The position numbers and the translations under genes are program-made. Positions 7,511-17,700 of a DNA stretch of 64,000 nt are shown piece after piece. Numbering within the stretch: position 1 is the stretch's first letter; each line of letters starts with the position of its first letter. The stretch is from assembly GCF_001274635.1 (NCBI RefSeq), contig NZ_LBGV01000001.1, forward strand, positions 1,860,001-1,924,000, read 5' to 3'. The stretch is from Persicobacter sp. CCB-QB2. GTDB lineage: Bacteria > Bacteroidota > Bacteroidia > Cytophagales > Cyclobacteriaceae. The notes under the pieces are model-generated. The model saw only the letters and a program-made list of their open reading frames with translations. It ran no database searches and was not told the DNA's origin.

Positions 7511-9511
7511 TTGTGTTTGAATGATACGCGACATATCGTTACCCCTACCATAACAGGCTTTTGGCTAAGTCTAACGCTACTTTTGTGCTTTTTTCTGACG
7601 AATACTTCAGTTTCCGCACAGGGCGGCTTGTGCTTTAATTGCCCCCGACATCCCGCTTTCCTCAATCCTGTGGATAGCGTAACCAAAGATTATCATTTTA
7701 TCCCTAAAGAGGAGGTCTTAAGGCCGGAGGATGTCAACCGTCGGTTTTATTTAAACCTAAAAAATAAAATGAGTACCTCCTGGGTAGGCAAAAGCCTGGT
7801 AGATGCTTTTATCACCATCCCTCCTTCTAAGGAAATTGTCGAAGATGAAAACTCCACAGAGCGCTTCAAACAATTTGAGGGAAAGACCATCAACAGCATT
7901 AGCATTAAAAAGGTAGGCGTGTTTTTAGAAGATGTGGATGACACCACCAAAACGGCGCAGAATCCCTGGGTTCGAACCTATAATAAAACACATGTCAATA
8001 CCGTAAACTGGAATATTAAAACCAACCTGATCATCAGAGCTGGCGATGACATCAATGCCAACACCATTGCGGACAATGAAAGGATCTTACGTAGTCTTCC
8101 CTATATCAGGGATGCACGCATTTATGTGCAGGAGGATCCGCTAAATCCGCAATTGGTAAATTTAATTGTGGTAACCCAGGACATCATGCCATTGGAAGTG
8201 GGTTTAGCTCCCAAGGGTTTTGATAGAGGCTCACTAATGCTTGGGCACCGAAACCTATTCGGCACCGGTCTGACCTTCCGGAACACCATTTACCTCGATC
8301 AAGTCCGGGTAGAGGACGAAACGACCGAGGAGGCCACCCAACAAGCACATTGGGGTTATGGCTTTCGATTAGGAATGCGAAATATTCGCCGAAGTTTTAT
8401 TGACGTACAGCTGGATTATCGACAAACTTATCCTCAGGATATCATCGGACTCAATGCCTATCGGGGCTACCTTACCCCCGACCTCAATTGGGCAGGTGGG
8501 GCCACTGTGCAATATCAACGACTATTCGCAAGCGTTTATGAGCCCGACAGTGCATACTATACCGAATTTCGTTTCAAACATATTACACAGGACTATTGGG
8601 TGTCCAGAGCCCTTAAATTCCCCTGCAATGACCCTTCTAACCGGAAAAGAATAATTTTTTCTGCGCGCTATTTCCAAGATCAATTTTTAGAAAGGCCAAC
8701 AGTAGCGCAGGATGAAAATTTCCCTTATCATAATCGGACCATGCTATTGGGAAATATTGGATATTCCAATCGGAATTATTATACGGACAAATTCTTGTAT
8801 GAATTCGGAAGAAATGAGGATATCCCTTTCGGGATGAGCTTAGAACTTTTGGCAGGACGAGATTTTAGTGAATTTACTACCCGGGACTATCTGGGGTTTA
8901 AATATGCGCACGGGCGGCCGTTTCCGAAAATTGGATATTTGAGATGGGAACTTGCCGCAGGTCAATTCTTCGGTCCCGCCAACTATAATGAAGGGGTTTT
9001 TCGTACCGGAATGCAATATTTCAGTAAGTTACTGGGCCCGGATCAGTTAAGAATGAGGCAGTTTATAACAGTAAATTACGTGACAGGCTATAACAGGCGG
9101 GAAAACGAAAGAATAGTGTTGGACCAAAGGGATGTACGAGGATTTAGATCGGATAAAGTGGGAGATCAGGAACAATTCCTTATTCGGTTTGAATCCATCA
9201 AATTCACTGACTTTCAACCTTTAGGCTTTCGAATGGCTTTCTTCGCTTTTGCGGACATGGCCTTTATTTCGGAGCATAATTTCAGCCCCTTCGGAGGCTC
9301 TTTTTATGGTGCCTTTGGCGGAGGAATAAGAATGAGAAATGACCATTTCACCTTCAAAACCCTGCAGATCAGACTGGCTTATTACCCTAAAGCCCCTCAG
9401 GGACTTGCCCCCTTCAACATCATGATGGACAACAATATCTCTCAAAACTTCCTGGACTACAAAGTAGAAAAGCCCACTACCGTTCCCTTCAACGAATATT
9501 ATGAAAGATAA
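7511..9511 (+). CDS. POTRA-domain outer membrane beta-barrel protein (BamA/TamA-like)
   Basis: A 666-residue exported protein. A hydrophobic signal segment (about residues 16-36, GFWLSLTLLLCFFLTNTSVSAQ) leads to a short linker. Next comes a region resembling a POTRA repeat (about 125-220: FEGKTINSISIKK through TIADNERILRSLPYIRDARIYV to LVNLIVVTQD). The remainder has alternating amphipathic beta strands rich in aromatic residues, consistent with a C-terminal outer-membrane barrel. This is the layout of the BamA/TamA superfamily, whose members insert or transport outer-membrane components. It lacks the five POTRA repeats of BamA itself, so its job is unknown. No ATG is available in frame before the signal peptide. 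TTG at 7511 or 7517 must serve as start, and an in-frame TGA at 7499 limits upstream extension. Confidence 0.78.
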   Translation: MCLNDTRHIVTPTITGFWLSLTLLLCFFLTNTSVSAQGGLCFNCPRHPAFLNPVDSVTKDYHFIPKEEVLRPEDVNRRFYLNLKNKMSTSWVGKSLVDAFITIPPSKEIVEDENSTERFKQFEGKTINSISIKKVGVFLEDVDDTTKTAQNPWVRTYNKTHVNTVNWNIKTNLIIRAGDDINANTIADNERILRSLPYIRDARIYVQEDPLNPQLVNLIVVTQDIMPLEVGLAPKGFDRGSLMLGHRNLFGTGLTFRNTIYLDQVRVEDETTEEATQQAHWGYGFRLGMRNIRRSFIDVQLDYRQTYPQDIIGLNAYRGYLTPDLNWAGGATVQYQRLFASVYEPDSAYYTEFRFKHITQDYWVSRALKFPCNDPSNRKRIIFSARYFQDQFLERPTVAQDENFPYHNRTMLLGNIGYSNRNYYTDKFLYEFGRNEDIPFGMSLELLAGRDFSEFTTRDYLGFKYAHGRPFPKIGYLRWELAAGQFFGPANYNEGVFRTGMQYFSKLLGPDQLRMRQFITVNYVTGYNRRENERIVLDQRDVRGFRSDKVGDQEQFLIRFESIKFTDFQPLGFRMAFFAFADMAFISEHNFSPFGGSFYGAFGGGIRMRNDHFTFKTLQIRLAYYPKAPQGLAPFNIMMDNNISQNFLDYKVEKPTTVPFNEYYER

Positions 9512-9540
9512 AAAGGCCAGCAAAAATGCCAGCCTTTTTA
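9511..9540 (+). terminator. Terminator after the POTRA/barrel gene
   Basis: AAAAGGC pairs with GCCTTTT, with an extra inner GCA/TGC pairing, followed by a T-rich tract. It overlaps the last base of the stop codon region. The flanking A and T runs mean it could work in both directions. Confidence 0.8.
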
Positions 9541-9585
9541 TTTTAGTCTAGATTATTTATGCTTAAATCCTCGTTTAGCAACAAA

Positions 9586-9627
9586 GGGGGAAATAGGAAG
9601 AAATTTTTCCTATTTCTGGCTTCCCCC
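9586..9627. other. Intergenic hairpin of unknown role
   Basis: A perfect 10-bp inverted repeat (GAAATAGGAA 9590-9599 with TTCCTATTTC 9607-9616) is capped by a 7-base loop and extended outward by GGGG against CCCCC, with a six-base bulge (9617-9622). There is no T-run after it, and a separate terminator already serves the upstream gene. It lies between convergent genes. Confidence 0.5.
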
Positions 9628-9734
9628 AACCAAGCATATGAAAGAGGAGAAAATAAACTTAGCCAAATATGAGCCATTCGAATCAATAAAATCCCTTGGC
9701 TCCGCCCGCTCAATCTTGCGGTGAATCATTCGGC

Positions 9735-12074
9735 TTAGTTTTCATATGTTTTTAAATCCACCAGGCGAATGTCTACCCTTCGGGCCTGCTCCTTGCTCAC
9801 CTGCTCATCCTGAATCACCCCATATCCTTTGGCTTTGATCCGTCTTCTCACCACCCCTTTGTGGTTAAAGAAATTCAACACCTCAATGGCCCGCTCATTG
9901 GATAATTTTTCATTTGTAGCCGCATCTCCATCCTGGCTGGCATGACCGGAAATCTCAATACCTAAATCCTCATACTTCATCAGGTCTTCCAGCAGTGACT
10001 GCAATTCCGGTTTGTATTTATCCTCCATCTCTGAAGAACCCACCTGGAAGAAAACCTGATGTTGCTTATTGAGTAAAGAGGCTTCAAAAGTAGACTGTAA
10101 AACTTTTGGCTGTGCCTTCTGCGCTTTTTGCTTTTTAGACTCTTCCGCTACCGAAAGCGTAGGCAAGGTGAAAATCTCCTGCCCATCAACCACCTTTCTT
10201 TCCAAATGCTCCGTAGTACTCTCATCAAAGAAATATCTTCTCTTGGCTACTTCCATCTTTTCCGTTTCCTGATCAAAGTTAATTAGGTCTACCGGTTTTA
10301 CTTTAAAAGCTAAATCAAGTAAATAGTCCATCGCCACTTCATCCTCTGAAGCAACAATCAGGTCCATCATCTCATACATGTCCAGGCTGTCATTCTGCAC
10401 CAACTGCGACTCTTTGAATAACTTCTGATCAATCATGGAATTCACTTCCTGCTCCACATCGTAGAACTTATTCTTCACACTCACTTCCTGACCAACCAAA
10501 ACACCGAACTGCTTAATGCTTTTCAACTGGATCATTTGGTACAACTCATAGAAATAAGTCTGATTCGGGATATTCACATTGATGGTATATGGCATAAATC
10601 CCTCTGACTCGATAATCATATCATAATTCTGTCCCGGAGGCAAAATAATCAGGAAGTTACCGGTATTTGGATTAGGATCGTAAACAAAGTCTACCGATTC
10701 CTGCGTCTTGCGGTTGACCATCTTTATGGAGGTCTTAATCGGCTTCCCATCTTCCCCAACAATCTTACCTTTTAGCATCGTCAAAGGAATATTGGCTTCC
10801 TGTTCCGGCATATCGAAGTAGTAGATATCCTGAAGTCCCTGCCCTCCTTTTCGGTTGGAGGAAAAATAACCTTTGGATCCATCCGCGATCAAGGTAAAGT
10901 AGCTATCATCTGCCGGCGTATTAATAGGATAACCCATATTTTCTGGCTTTGTCCACTCTTTGCCTCTCAGTACCGATCTGAAAATATCATTCCCCCCCAT
11001 GGTTTCATGTCCATCGGAGGTAAAAAACAAGGTAATATTATCCGGATGAATAAATGGCGCATCCTCATTGGCGGGGGAGTTAATCTTGGGACCTAAATTC
11101 TTAGGCTGCCCCCACTTTCCGTTTTGGCCTTTTTCCACCTTCCAAATATCCATTCCGCCATATCCTCCCGGACGATCTGAGGCGAAATAAATGGTTTTTC
11201 CATCCGAAGTAATAGAAAGCGTGGTTTCATGGAACCTGGAAGTATTCACCATATTCATGGCTTTGGGCTTAGTCCAGCCGGATTCAGTTCTTAGCACCTC
11301 GTAGATATCGCCAGTATTGGAAGCTCCTCCCATATAAATCAGCATTTGCTCACCATCTGGAGAAATTCCGGCAGTTCCCACATTAAAACGAGCATTGGTC
11401 TCAATTTCCACTTTCTCAGGATGTTTCCAATTGCCCATGCCATCCTTGGTAGTCATCATAATTTGCTCCACCATTTCACGCCCTTTTTCATCAGGATGCA
11501 AAACCGTATAAGCTATAATGGCCTCGTCTGCCGATACTACCGGATTATACTCTACGTGCTCAGAATTCACCTGGAAGCCAAAATCATGAACGGCTATTTT
11601 TCTCGGCTTTCCGATATATTTTTTTGCATTCTTCAGCGCCTTTTTAAAAGCTTGCACTTCTTGCACCGCTTTTGGATCTCGCCGATCCATGACTTGCTCA
11701 TAAGCCGCCAATGCTTTTTCCGCTTGAGGAATCTGCTCATTGAGGTGGTACAATTTCGCCAAATTCAAATAAGTCCATTTTGGGAATCGACCGGCATCCA
11801 AATCCAAGGCTTTCTGCAAAGACTCAGCCCCTTTTACGCGTTGATTTACATCTGCCAGTGAAAAATAACTCATTCCCAGCCCATAAAATGTCTTTGGGTT
11901 TTCGGATCCTTTTTCCACTGCCTGCTGATAAATGCCTATCGCCTCTTCATATTGCCTGGTGCGAAACAGCTTTTCCGCCTTTGACTCCAATGAACTAACC
12001 GACTGCGCCATCGCTCCTCCGGCCATTATTGCCCAAGCGAAAAGCAGTAAGAAACACTGTTTTGGTTGAAGCAT
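9735..12074 (-). CDS. PorE-like TPR / PD40 propeller / OmpA-family protein
   Basis: This 779-residue protein has a signal peptide (residues 1-23, ending GGAMAQ). TPR-like helices follow at about 25-140, then WD40-like PD40 propeller repeats at about 170-430 (DGKTIYFASDRPGGYGGMDIW, DNITLFFTSDGHETMGGNDIF, KGYFSSNRKGGQGLQDIYYFD). A carboxypeptidase-regulatory-like beta domain lies at about 430-520 and a C-terminal OmpA peptidoglycan-binding domain over the last ~115 residues (NEKLSNERAIEVLNFF). This order matches PorE, the T9SS protein of Porphyromonas that tethers the secretion machine to peptidoglycan. Many Bacteroidota have several such proteins, so a direct T9SS role is inferred from architecture and from PorP being two genes upstream. 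No lipobox cysteine is evident, unlike PorE. It follows the M48 protease gene by 30 bases, probably on one transcript. Confidence 0.85.
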   Translation of the reverse strand: MLQPKQCFLLLFAWAIMAGGAMAQSVSSLESKAEKLFRTRQYEEAIGIYQQAVEKGSENPKTFYGLGMSYFSLADVNQRVKGAESLQKALDLDAGRFPKWTYLNLAKLYHLNEQIPQAEKALAAYEQVMDRRDPKAVQEVQAFKKALKNAKKYIGKPRKIAVHDFGFQVNSEHVEYNPVVSADEAIIAYTVLHPDEKGREMVEQIMMTTKDGMGNWKHPEKVEIETNARFNVGTAGISPDGEQMLIYMGGASNTGDIYEVLRTESGWTKPKAMNMVNTSRFHETTLSITSDGKTIYFASDRPGGYGGMDIWKVEKGQNGKWGQPKNLGPKINSPANEDAPFIHPDNITLFFTSDGHETMGGNDIFRSVLRGKEWTKPENMGYPINTPADDSYFTLIADGSKGYFSSNRKGGQGLQDIYYFDMPEQEANIPLTMLKGKIVGEDGKPIKTSIKMVNRKTQESVDFVYDPNPNTGNFLIILPPGQNYDMIIESEGFMPYTINVNIPNQTYFYELYQMIQLKSIKQFGVLVGQEVSVKNKFYDVEQEVNSMIDQKLFKESQLVQNDSLDMYEMMDLIVASEDEVAMDYLLDLAFKVKPVDLINFDQETEKMEVAKRRYFFDESTTEHLERKVVDGQEIFTLPTLSVAEESKKQKAQKAQPKVLQSTFEASLLNKQHQVFFQVGSSEMEDKYKPELQSLLEDLMKYEDLGIEISGHASQDGDAATNEKLSNERAIEVLNFFNHKGVVRRRIKAKGYGVIQDEQVSKEQARRVDIRLVDLKTYEN

Positions 12075-12104
12075 ATTGCTATAAAGTTTTGTTGGGTTAC
12101 TAAT

Positions 12105-13352
12105 TTATTGTTTTACCGTCTCTTCCTGAATTGCTCTGATACGATAAAGCAAGGGCGGATGAGAGTAATGTAAGGCTACAAAATAAGGATGAGGATTCAA
12201 TCCGCTCAAACTTTTTGTAGATATTTTCTTTAAGGCCTCAATTAATGCAGAACCTGAAGCGGTGGAAGCGGCATAAGCATCCGCCTCATATTCATTCTTT
12301 CGGCTCAACAAATTGGCAAAAAATCCAAGAATCAGATTCAAAGGAGAGAAAAGCAGTCCAAAAACTAATAAATTGATGCCAATCGAATATCCACTTCCTC
12401 CCATGGCCTCAGTAAATAGCGGATTTGTAACCATCCAACTGAATAAAAACACCATTAAGCCCATTTGCATTGCACCAATGATGAAGCCCTGATAAATATG
12501 CCCCTTTTTAAAGTGCCCCACTTCATGGGCAAATACGCCCACAATTTCCTCCTCTTCCAACTCTTCGATTAAAGTATCAAAAAGTACTAAGCGCTTAAAC
12601 TTCCCTAGCCCGGCGAAAAAAGCATTGGCCTTTGTACTGCGTTTTGAGCCATCCATCACGAAAATGTTTTGCAAAGGAAAATCCACAGAGGCAGAATAAC
12701 GCTCAATGGAAGAACGCAGCACTCCGGCTTCCAGAGGAGTAAATTTATTGAAAAGCGGCATGATCACTGTCGGATAAAGGATATTCATTAAGAATAAAAA
12801 TCCCACCAAAATCAACCAAAAGACATACCAGTAAGAGGTGCCGTAATTCTCCAAAAAAGCGACCAATCCGGCCAATAAACCACCAGACAATAGTCCCCCT
12901 AAGGCATAGCCTTTCGCTTTATCCAACCAAAAGGTTTTGGGCGTCATCTTATTAAAGCCATATTTTTGCTCAATGGTAAAAGTACCATACCAATCAAAAG
13001 GCAGCGAGATAACATCTGATATGATCGTGATCGCTGCAAAAAATCCCAGCGTAATGAAAATCGTGGAATCGGTATACTGCCCTATCCAATGTTCTAAACT
13101 ACCCAAGGCGCCTGAAAAAATCACCACAAGTGTCAGGACCAGGGAAACTAATCCGGACCAATTCCCTAATTTTTTTAGTTCATCATGATAATTCAGAGAC
13201 TTTAATCTTTCCTCCGGAGAGTACAAACCATCTAATTCAGGAGGCACCACCCCTCTTTCATGCCGGTCATTTAACATTGACAGCCATTTGTCTATCAAAA
13301 AGTTAAACCCTAAAACGCCTACTACTATCCACTTTATCGTTATGGCATCCAT
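12105..13352 (-). CDS. M48-family (Ste24-like) membrane zinc metallopeptidase
   Basis: A 415-residue integral membrane protease with the zinc-binding HEVGH motif at 276-280 and the third-ligand segment NEYEAD at about 353-358. At least five hydrophobic helices precede or flank the catalytic site, and the protein ends with the conserved SHPPLLYRIRAI segment. This is the layout of Ste24/CAAX protease 1 rather than the smaller HtpX. Eukaryotic relatives process prenylated proteins. In bacteria the role is probably quality control of membrane proteins, with substrate unknown here. The PorE-like gene lies 30 bases downstream in the same orientation, so the two are likely co-transcribed. Confidence 0.93.
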   Translation of the reverse strand: MDAITIKWIVVGVLGFNFLIDKWLSMLNDRHERGVVPPELDGLYSPEERLKSLNYHDELKKLGNWSGLVSLVLTLVVIFSGALGSLEHWIGQYTDSTIFITLGFFAAITIISDVISLPFDWYGTFTIEQKYGFNKMTPKTFWLDKAKGYALGGLLSGGLLAGLVAFLENYGTSYWYVFWLILVGFLFLMNILYPTVIMPLFNKFTPLEAGVLRSSIERYSASVDFPLQNIFVMDGSKRSTKANAFFAGLGKFKRLVLFDTLIEELEEEEIVGVFAHEVGHFKKGHIYQGFIIGAMQMGLMVFLFSWMVTNPLFTEAMGGSGYSIGINLLVFGLLFSPLNLILGFFANLLSRKNEYEADAYAASTASGSALIEALKKISTKSLSGLNPHPYFVALHYSHPPLLYRIRAIQEETVKQ

Positions 13353-13433
13353 AAAAAATTCCCTACTAAATCTTGATTATTGCTGCAAAATAGGGAATAA
13401 TCCCCACTAAGAAAAAAATAGTGCAATGCCCCG

Positions 13434-14480
13434 CTAAAAACTTGGGCAAGGGATTTGGCGAATATGCTTGGCAGGCTTTCGGTGATCTCCAAGAAAAATG
13501 GTGTAGGTTACGGAAACCTCATGCGCCCCACCGGAACGCCCTCCAAGACCGGAAATCGTAAAATCATAGCTGTAACCGAAATTGAATCCGTTCCATTCAA
13601 ATCCCACCAATGCCACCATGGAATCACTATTGTTGTGATCACCGGTGGTTTGCACTGGAATACCTCTATACCAAAGCCCCACCACCAAAGGATCAAACTG
13701 ACCGTATAGTCCTAAATCCAATTGGTCGAATTTGCCCTGAAGCTTATACTGAAAGGTAGGAATAATGGCGAATTCCCGGGCGGAATAGCCTCTTCCCGCT
13801 TTCTTTTGGATCAGGAATTTATAACCGCCATGTACACTAAATTTCATTGGAAGCTGATCTTCCGAACCCTCTATATTGGATAAATTAGGTTGTAGTAAAT
13901 GATAAGCACTCAGCCCTATCCATAGCTCCTTGGAATACAAAACACCTCCAAGACCTAAATCCATAAAACCCTGATTTACCCCTTCTAAGCCTGGATCTAT
14001 TCCCTGACCCGGAGGGAGGACCTCCCCGGTATCCGGATCTATCTGACTACCGAATATAAGATTTGAATAATTAGCATTTTGAGAGGTGTATGAAATTTGA
14101 GCTCCCGGGCGGAAGGTTAATTTTTTAGAAATGGGCAACTGATAAGCGTAATTTAAGCCAATCATATTGGAGCTTACCGAGCCCAAACCAATACGATCTC
14201 CCAATGCAATTAAACCAATACCGCTGTTGTAATCATCAATATAATGATCCACATAAGCACTGTAGGTCACAAATGAACCCGGCAATGAAGGCCACTGATT
14301 CCGGTAATTCAAACCGAAGCGGGTCATCTGGGTATTCCCGGTAAAACCGGGATTTAAATATAGTGGAGCAGCATAAAACTGACTGAACTGAGGATCCTGA
14401 GCACGGGCTTCCTGCACCGCAAAAGTCAGTCCTAAGGTCATCAGAATTAAAAATTGAAGATGCTTACAACGCATAGTCAT
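13434..14480 (-). CDS. PorP/SprF-family type IX secretion membrane protein
   Basis: A 348-residue outer-membrane protein of the PorP/SprF family. It opens with a signal peptide ending EARAQ. The family block DPQFSQFYAAPLYLNPGFTG and NYRNQWPSLPGSFVTYSAYVDHY follow, and the protein ends with GAHEVSVTYTIFLG and IPCPSF. I place the start at the ATG at 14480 (MTMRCKH...) rather than further upstream, because the signal peptide begins there and upstream residues look untranslated; the ATG at 14474 is an alternative. In Flavobacterium, SprF is needed to display the giant adhesin SprB, and PorP/SprF proteins are generally paired with cargo carrying type B sorting domains. A large type B cargo is encoded divergently from this gene, 248 bases away, which supports a dedicated partnership. 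Confidence 0.92.
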   Translation of the reverse strand: MTMRCKHLQFLILMTLGLTFAVQEARAQDPQFSQFYAAPLYLNPGFTGNTQMTRFGLNYRNQWPSLPGSFVTYSAYVDHYIDDYNSGIGLIALGDRIGLGSVSSNMIGLNYAYQLPISKKLTFRPGAQISYTSQNANYSNLIFGSQIDPDTGEVLPPGQGIDPGLEGVNQGFMDLGLGGVLYSKELWIGLSAYHLLQPNLSNIEGSEDQLPMKFSVHGGYKFLIQKKAGRGYSAREFAIIPTFQYKLQGKFDQLDLGLYGQFDPLVVGLWYRGIPVQTTGDHNNSDSMVALVGFEWNGFNFGYSYDFTISGLGGRSGGAHEVSVTYTIFLGDHRKPAKHIRQIPCPSF

Positions 14481-14728
14481 AGGTTTGATGGGGCTAATTG
14501 TATTTACGGTTGAACTACAATGATAACCAAAGTTGAAAGAAGATTCCTTCAAAAAAAACACTTTATCGCTATAATTTAAGGCCAATTGCCCAAAAATAGC
14601 ATTATTCCGAATAGAAATCACATTTTTTCTATAACACTTGGCCCATTTTTTACACTTTAAGCGGCATTGTTTGTACCTTAGGGCGATAAGTGACGTTACT
14701 AAAAAAAACATAATCTCAGACTACACCC

Positions 14729-17700
14729 ATGAAGATCCGCCTTTATTTACTGATTTTAGCCTGTTTTTTTATTTCCCCCTATTCCGTTTTTGGGCAGGGA
14801 CAAACAGAAAGAAACTGGTTTACTGCCAATCTACAATGGGACTTTTCCAAGGAAGGCCGATTCCCGGAGTCTCCTGTTGCCATCACCAATCTTGACCCTC
14901 AGGGCAATACCGCTGTAGCCACTGATGGCTTCACCGGAGACTGGCACTTTTATACCGATGGGCAAAACTTCTACCGCAAAGATGCCGCGGGCAACCTCAT
15001 TACGGATAACTTGCCGGTGAAAGCCACCCCGACCTATAATCAAAGAGTGGCGGCAGCTCCTGCAGACGGATCCATCGGAGCGGATTATTTATTCTGGGTA
15101 AACAATAACGGAGACCTTCATCAATATCGGGTAACGATTGATAATGACGGACTGGCCGGCCCAGCTGTGGCAGAAGGCAATCCGCTGGCCTTTCAAATTG
15201 CTCCTGCCATGCGGGTGATCCATCAAATGACACAGGGGAATGTAGTCCTGCGCCTACTGGTTCAGGATGCCACGACCCGAGAATTAGTCCTTCTGGACAT
15301 CACCAATGGTTTATCCGAAATTGTCAGAACTGATGCTTATGGGGCTACTTTCCAAAATTTTGAATGGACCCCGCCTTATATTTCTCTGGAACAGGATCCT
15401 TTTGATCCCAATAACCAAATTCAGGTATTGAACCCGGGAAAAGTGGCCTTAACCCCAAATGGCATCAACAATTTAATGTTTGCCAACTTTTGGTTTGACC
15501 CAGCCAACGGTCCGCTTATTGAAAAAAATGATCGGGAAGTTTTCAACCAATCTGCGGCTACCTTTTACGATACTGAATGGGTCAATGACACTACTCTTCT
15601 CATTTCTGCCGACAATGCCATTTTAAAATTTGATTATAGAGGCAATACCGCCAATGGCAATTACCCTAACATTTTGGCCAACAAAGGAGCCACCTCAGTA
15701 AAGGGAATTCAAATGGCGCCGGATGGTTTTATTTATTTCCTGCAGGCTAATAATAATGTGGGGCGGATAAGACCTACCATTGCCGGGGAAATTGTGGATC
15801 GATGGGTGAGCTTGACCTCCGAATTTGGAAATGGAAGTGTAGCCCAATTGAATGCGGATCAATTCCCTGTATTTGCCCCTCCAAGGGTGGAAGATATAAA
15901 TGTAAGCAATGTACCTACCCAGGAAATTATCTGCGACCAGCAGAATAACCAATTCCACCCAAGCGTCACCCGAAACGGCGTCGAAATAGCGGCAGATGCC
16001 TATTTTTGGGATTTGGGAGAAGGACCGGTGGCTTCGGTTATCCCTACCATCAATCCGCAATCCGCACCGGGAGGGAGCATCAACATAGCCGCGGAAGTGG
16101 GTGGGGTCACCTATTTTGGATCAGGAACATTTAATGCGGCACAAAACCAATTGGACCCTAACAGTATCATCAAAGATACTCCAACGGATTTATCCTCCCA
16201 ACAAGGAGGCGGTGGTGGCGGTGGCTTACCCGGTGGTGGCGGAACCGGAGGCGGTGGAGCCGGCAACCAGGTGGGAAATCGTTATGTACAGGACACTTTA
16301 ATGTGTGCGCCACCTTTTGTAGGCTGGGCCAATGATGCGACCGTTGCGGCCCGTTTTTGGTATAACCGCAGTCAGGAACCTTCTGACACCATTACTGATC
16401 CTGGAAATTATTGGGTAAAAGCCTACGATAATGGGGGTTGTAATGTCAGAGCGTCAGTACAGGTCAGAATGGTGCTGGAAGAAGATGGTGGCGGCTACCT
16501 GCTGGACACCACCCAACAGTCCACAATTGGGCAATGGTACTTCGGCACTCAGCCCGGGCTGGATTTTAACACTGACCTCTATGGCGATAATATTCCCCAG
16601 CCCATTGAACCTATCGGCCTGGATGACCTTAATGCCATGGACGATGTAGAGACCGTTTATGATGAAAGAGGTCGTGCTTTCTTCGTGACGAATGGAGATG
16701 GCCTTTGGATTGCAGACACCAGTGGGGTTAATTTCACCCGCGTGCAGGGAGTCGCTTTAGGTGGAGATGCCGAGCCGGGTTCTGCCGTTGCGGTAATCCA
16801 ATTGGTAGAAGATGAAACCAAATACTATGTTTTCAGTACCCGTCAAAAAGCAGGAGGAGCTCCCGGAGAATATGAAGTTCGCTATTCCTTGATCGATGTG
16901 GCGGCCCTGGATCTGAATAATGGCATTATCACCATTACTGCTATTGCTCAGGATGTGCTCCTGATGGAAAGTGCCATGGGTCGATTGATCAGTAATCAGG
17001 GTTATCTAGTTGCCCATGAATACGGCAATAATAACTGGAAAGCTTTTCCGGTGACCGCACAGGGCTTGGGCAATCCGGTGATCAGTTCCACCGGCAGAGT
17101 TTATGATGAAAACGTAATCTTCAACTATGGAGAAATTGGCACTTTCGATGTACCGGATGTCGGTCTGGTATCAAAAGTAGCGGTCGCCATAAAAGACCTC
17201 AATAGTGGCTTAAACTATCTGGATGTTTATGACCTCAACCCCAATCCTGACACTTATGATTCTGCTGCTTTAGCTTCCGGCGGCACTCCGGCCTTTATTC
17301 CGGATGTGGATGTAGACAAATTATACAATCCCATCCAAATTCCATTAGGAGACGATAACCTGGAACCTTATGGTGTGGAATTCAATGGGAATTTTGTCAT
17401 GGTTTCATTACAGGGGAATAACAACTCCAAGGTATTTGCAGCGGACTTAAGGTACCAGATATATGAAGACAATGGAGAGGATTTAAAACCGGAAAGTACG
17501 CAATTAGGAGAAATATCCACCACCAGTACCGGAGGTGGGGGATTTTGGGAGAAATTTCTGCGGCCCCTAACAATTCCATCTATATCGCAAACCAGGGAAG
17601 CAACACCCTAAAAGAAATTACCGGTATCGGGAACACCGAAAGTGGTGGGTTGAATCTACAAGTAGGAGATTCACAGTTTTCTTTAACTTCCACCAGCCAA

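Noticed and set aside
14481..14711. Extended PorP start at 14711
   Set aside because: The extra 77 residues lack a signal peptide and family similarity, and a proper signal peptide starts at 14480.
17531..17560. Programmed -1 ribosomal frameshifting in the T9SS cargo
   Set aside because: No X XXY YYZ slippery heptamer lies in the reading frame and no clear downstream pseudoknot is visible. A missing base is simpler, given four similar cases.
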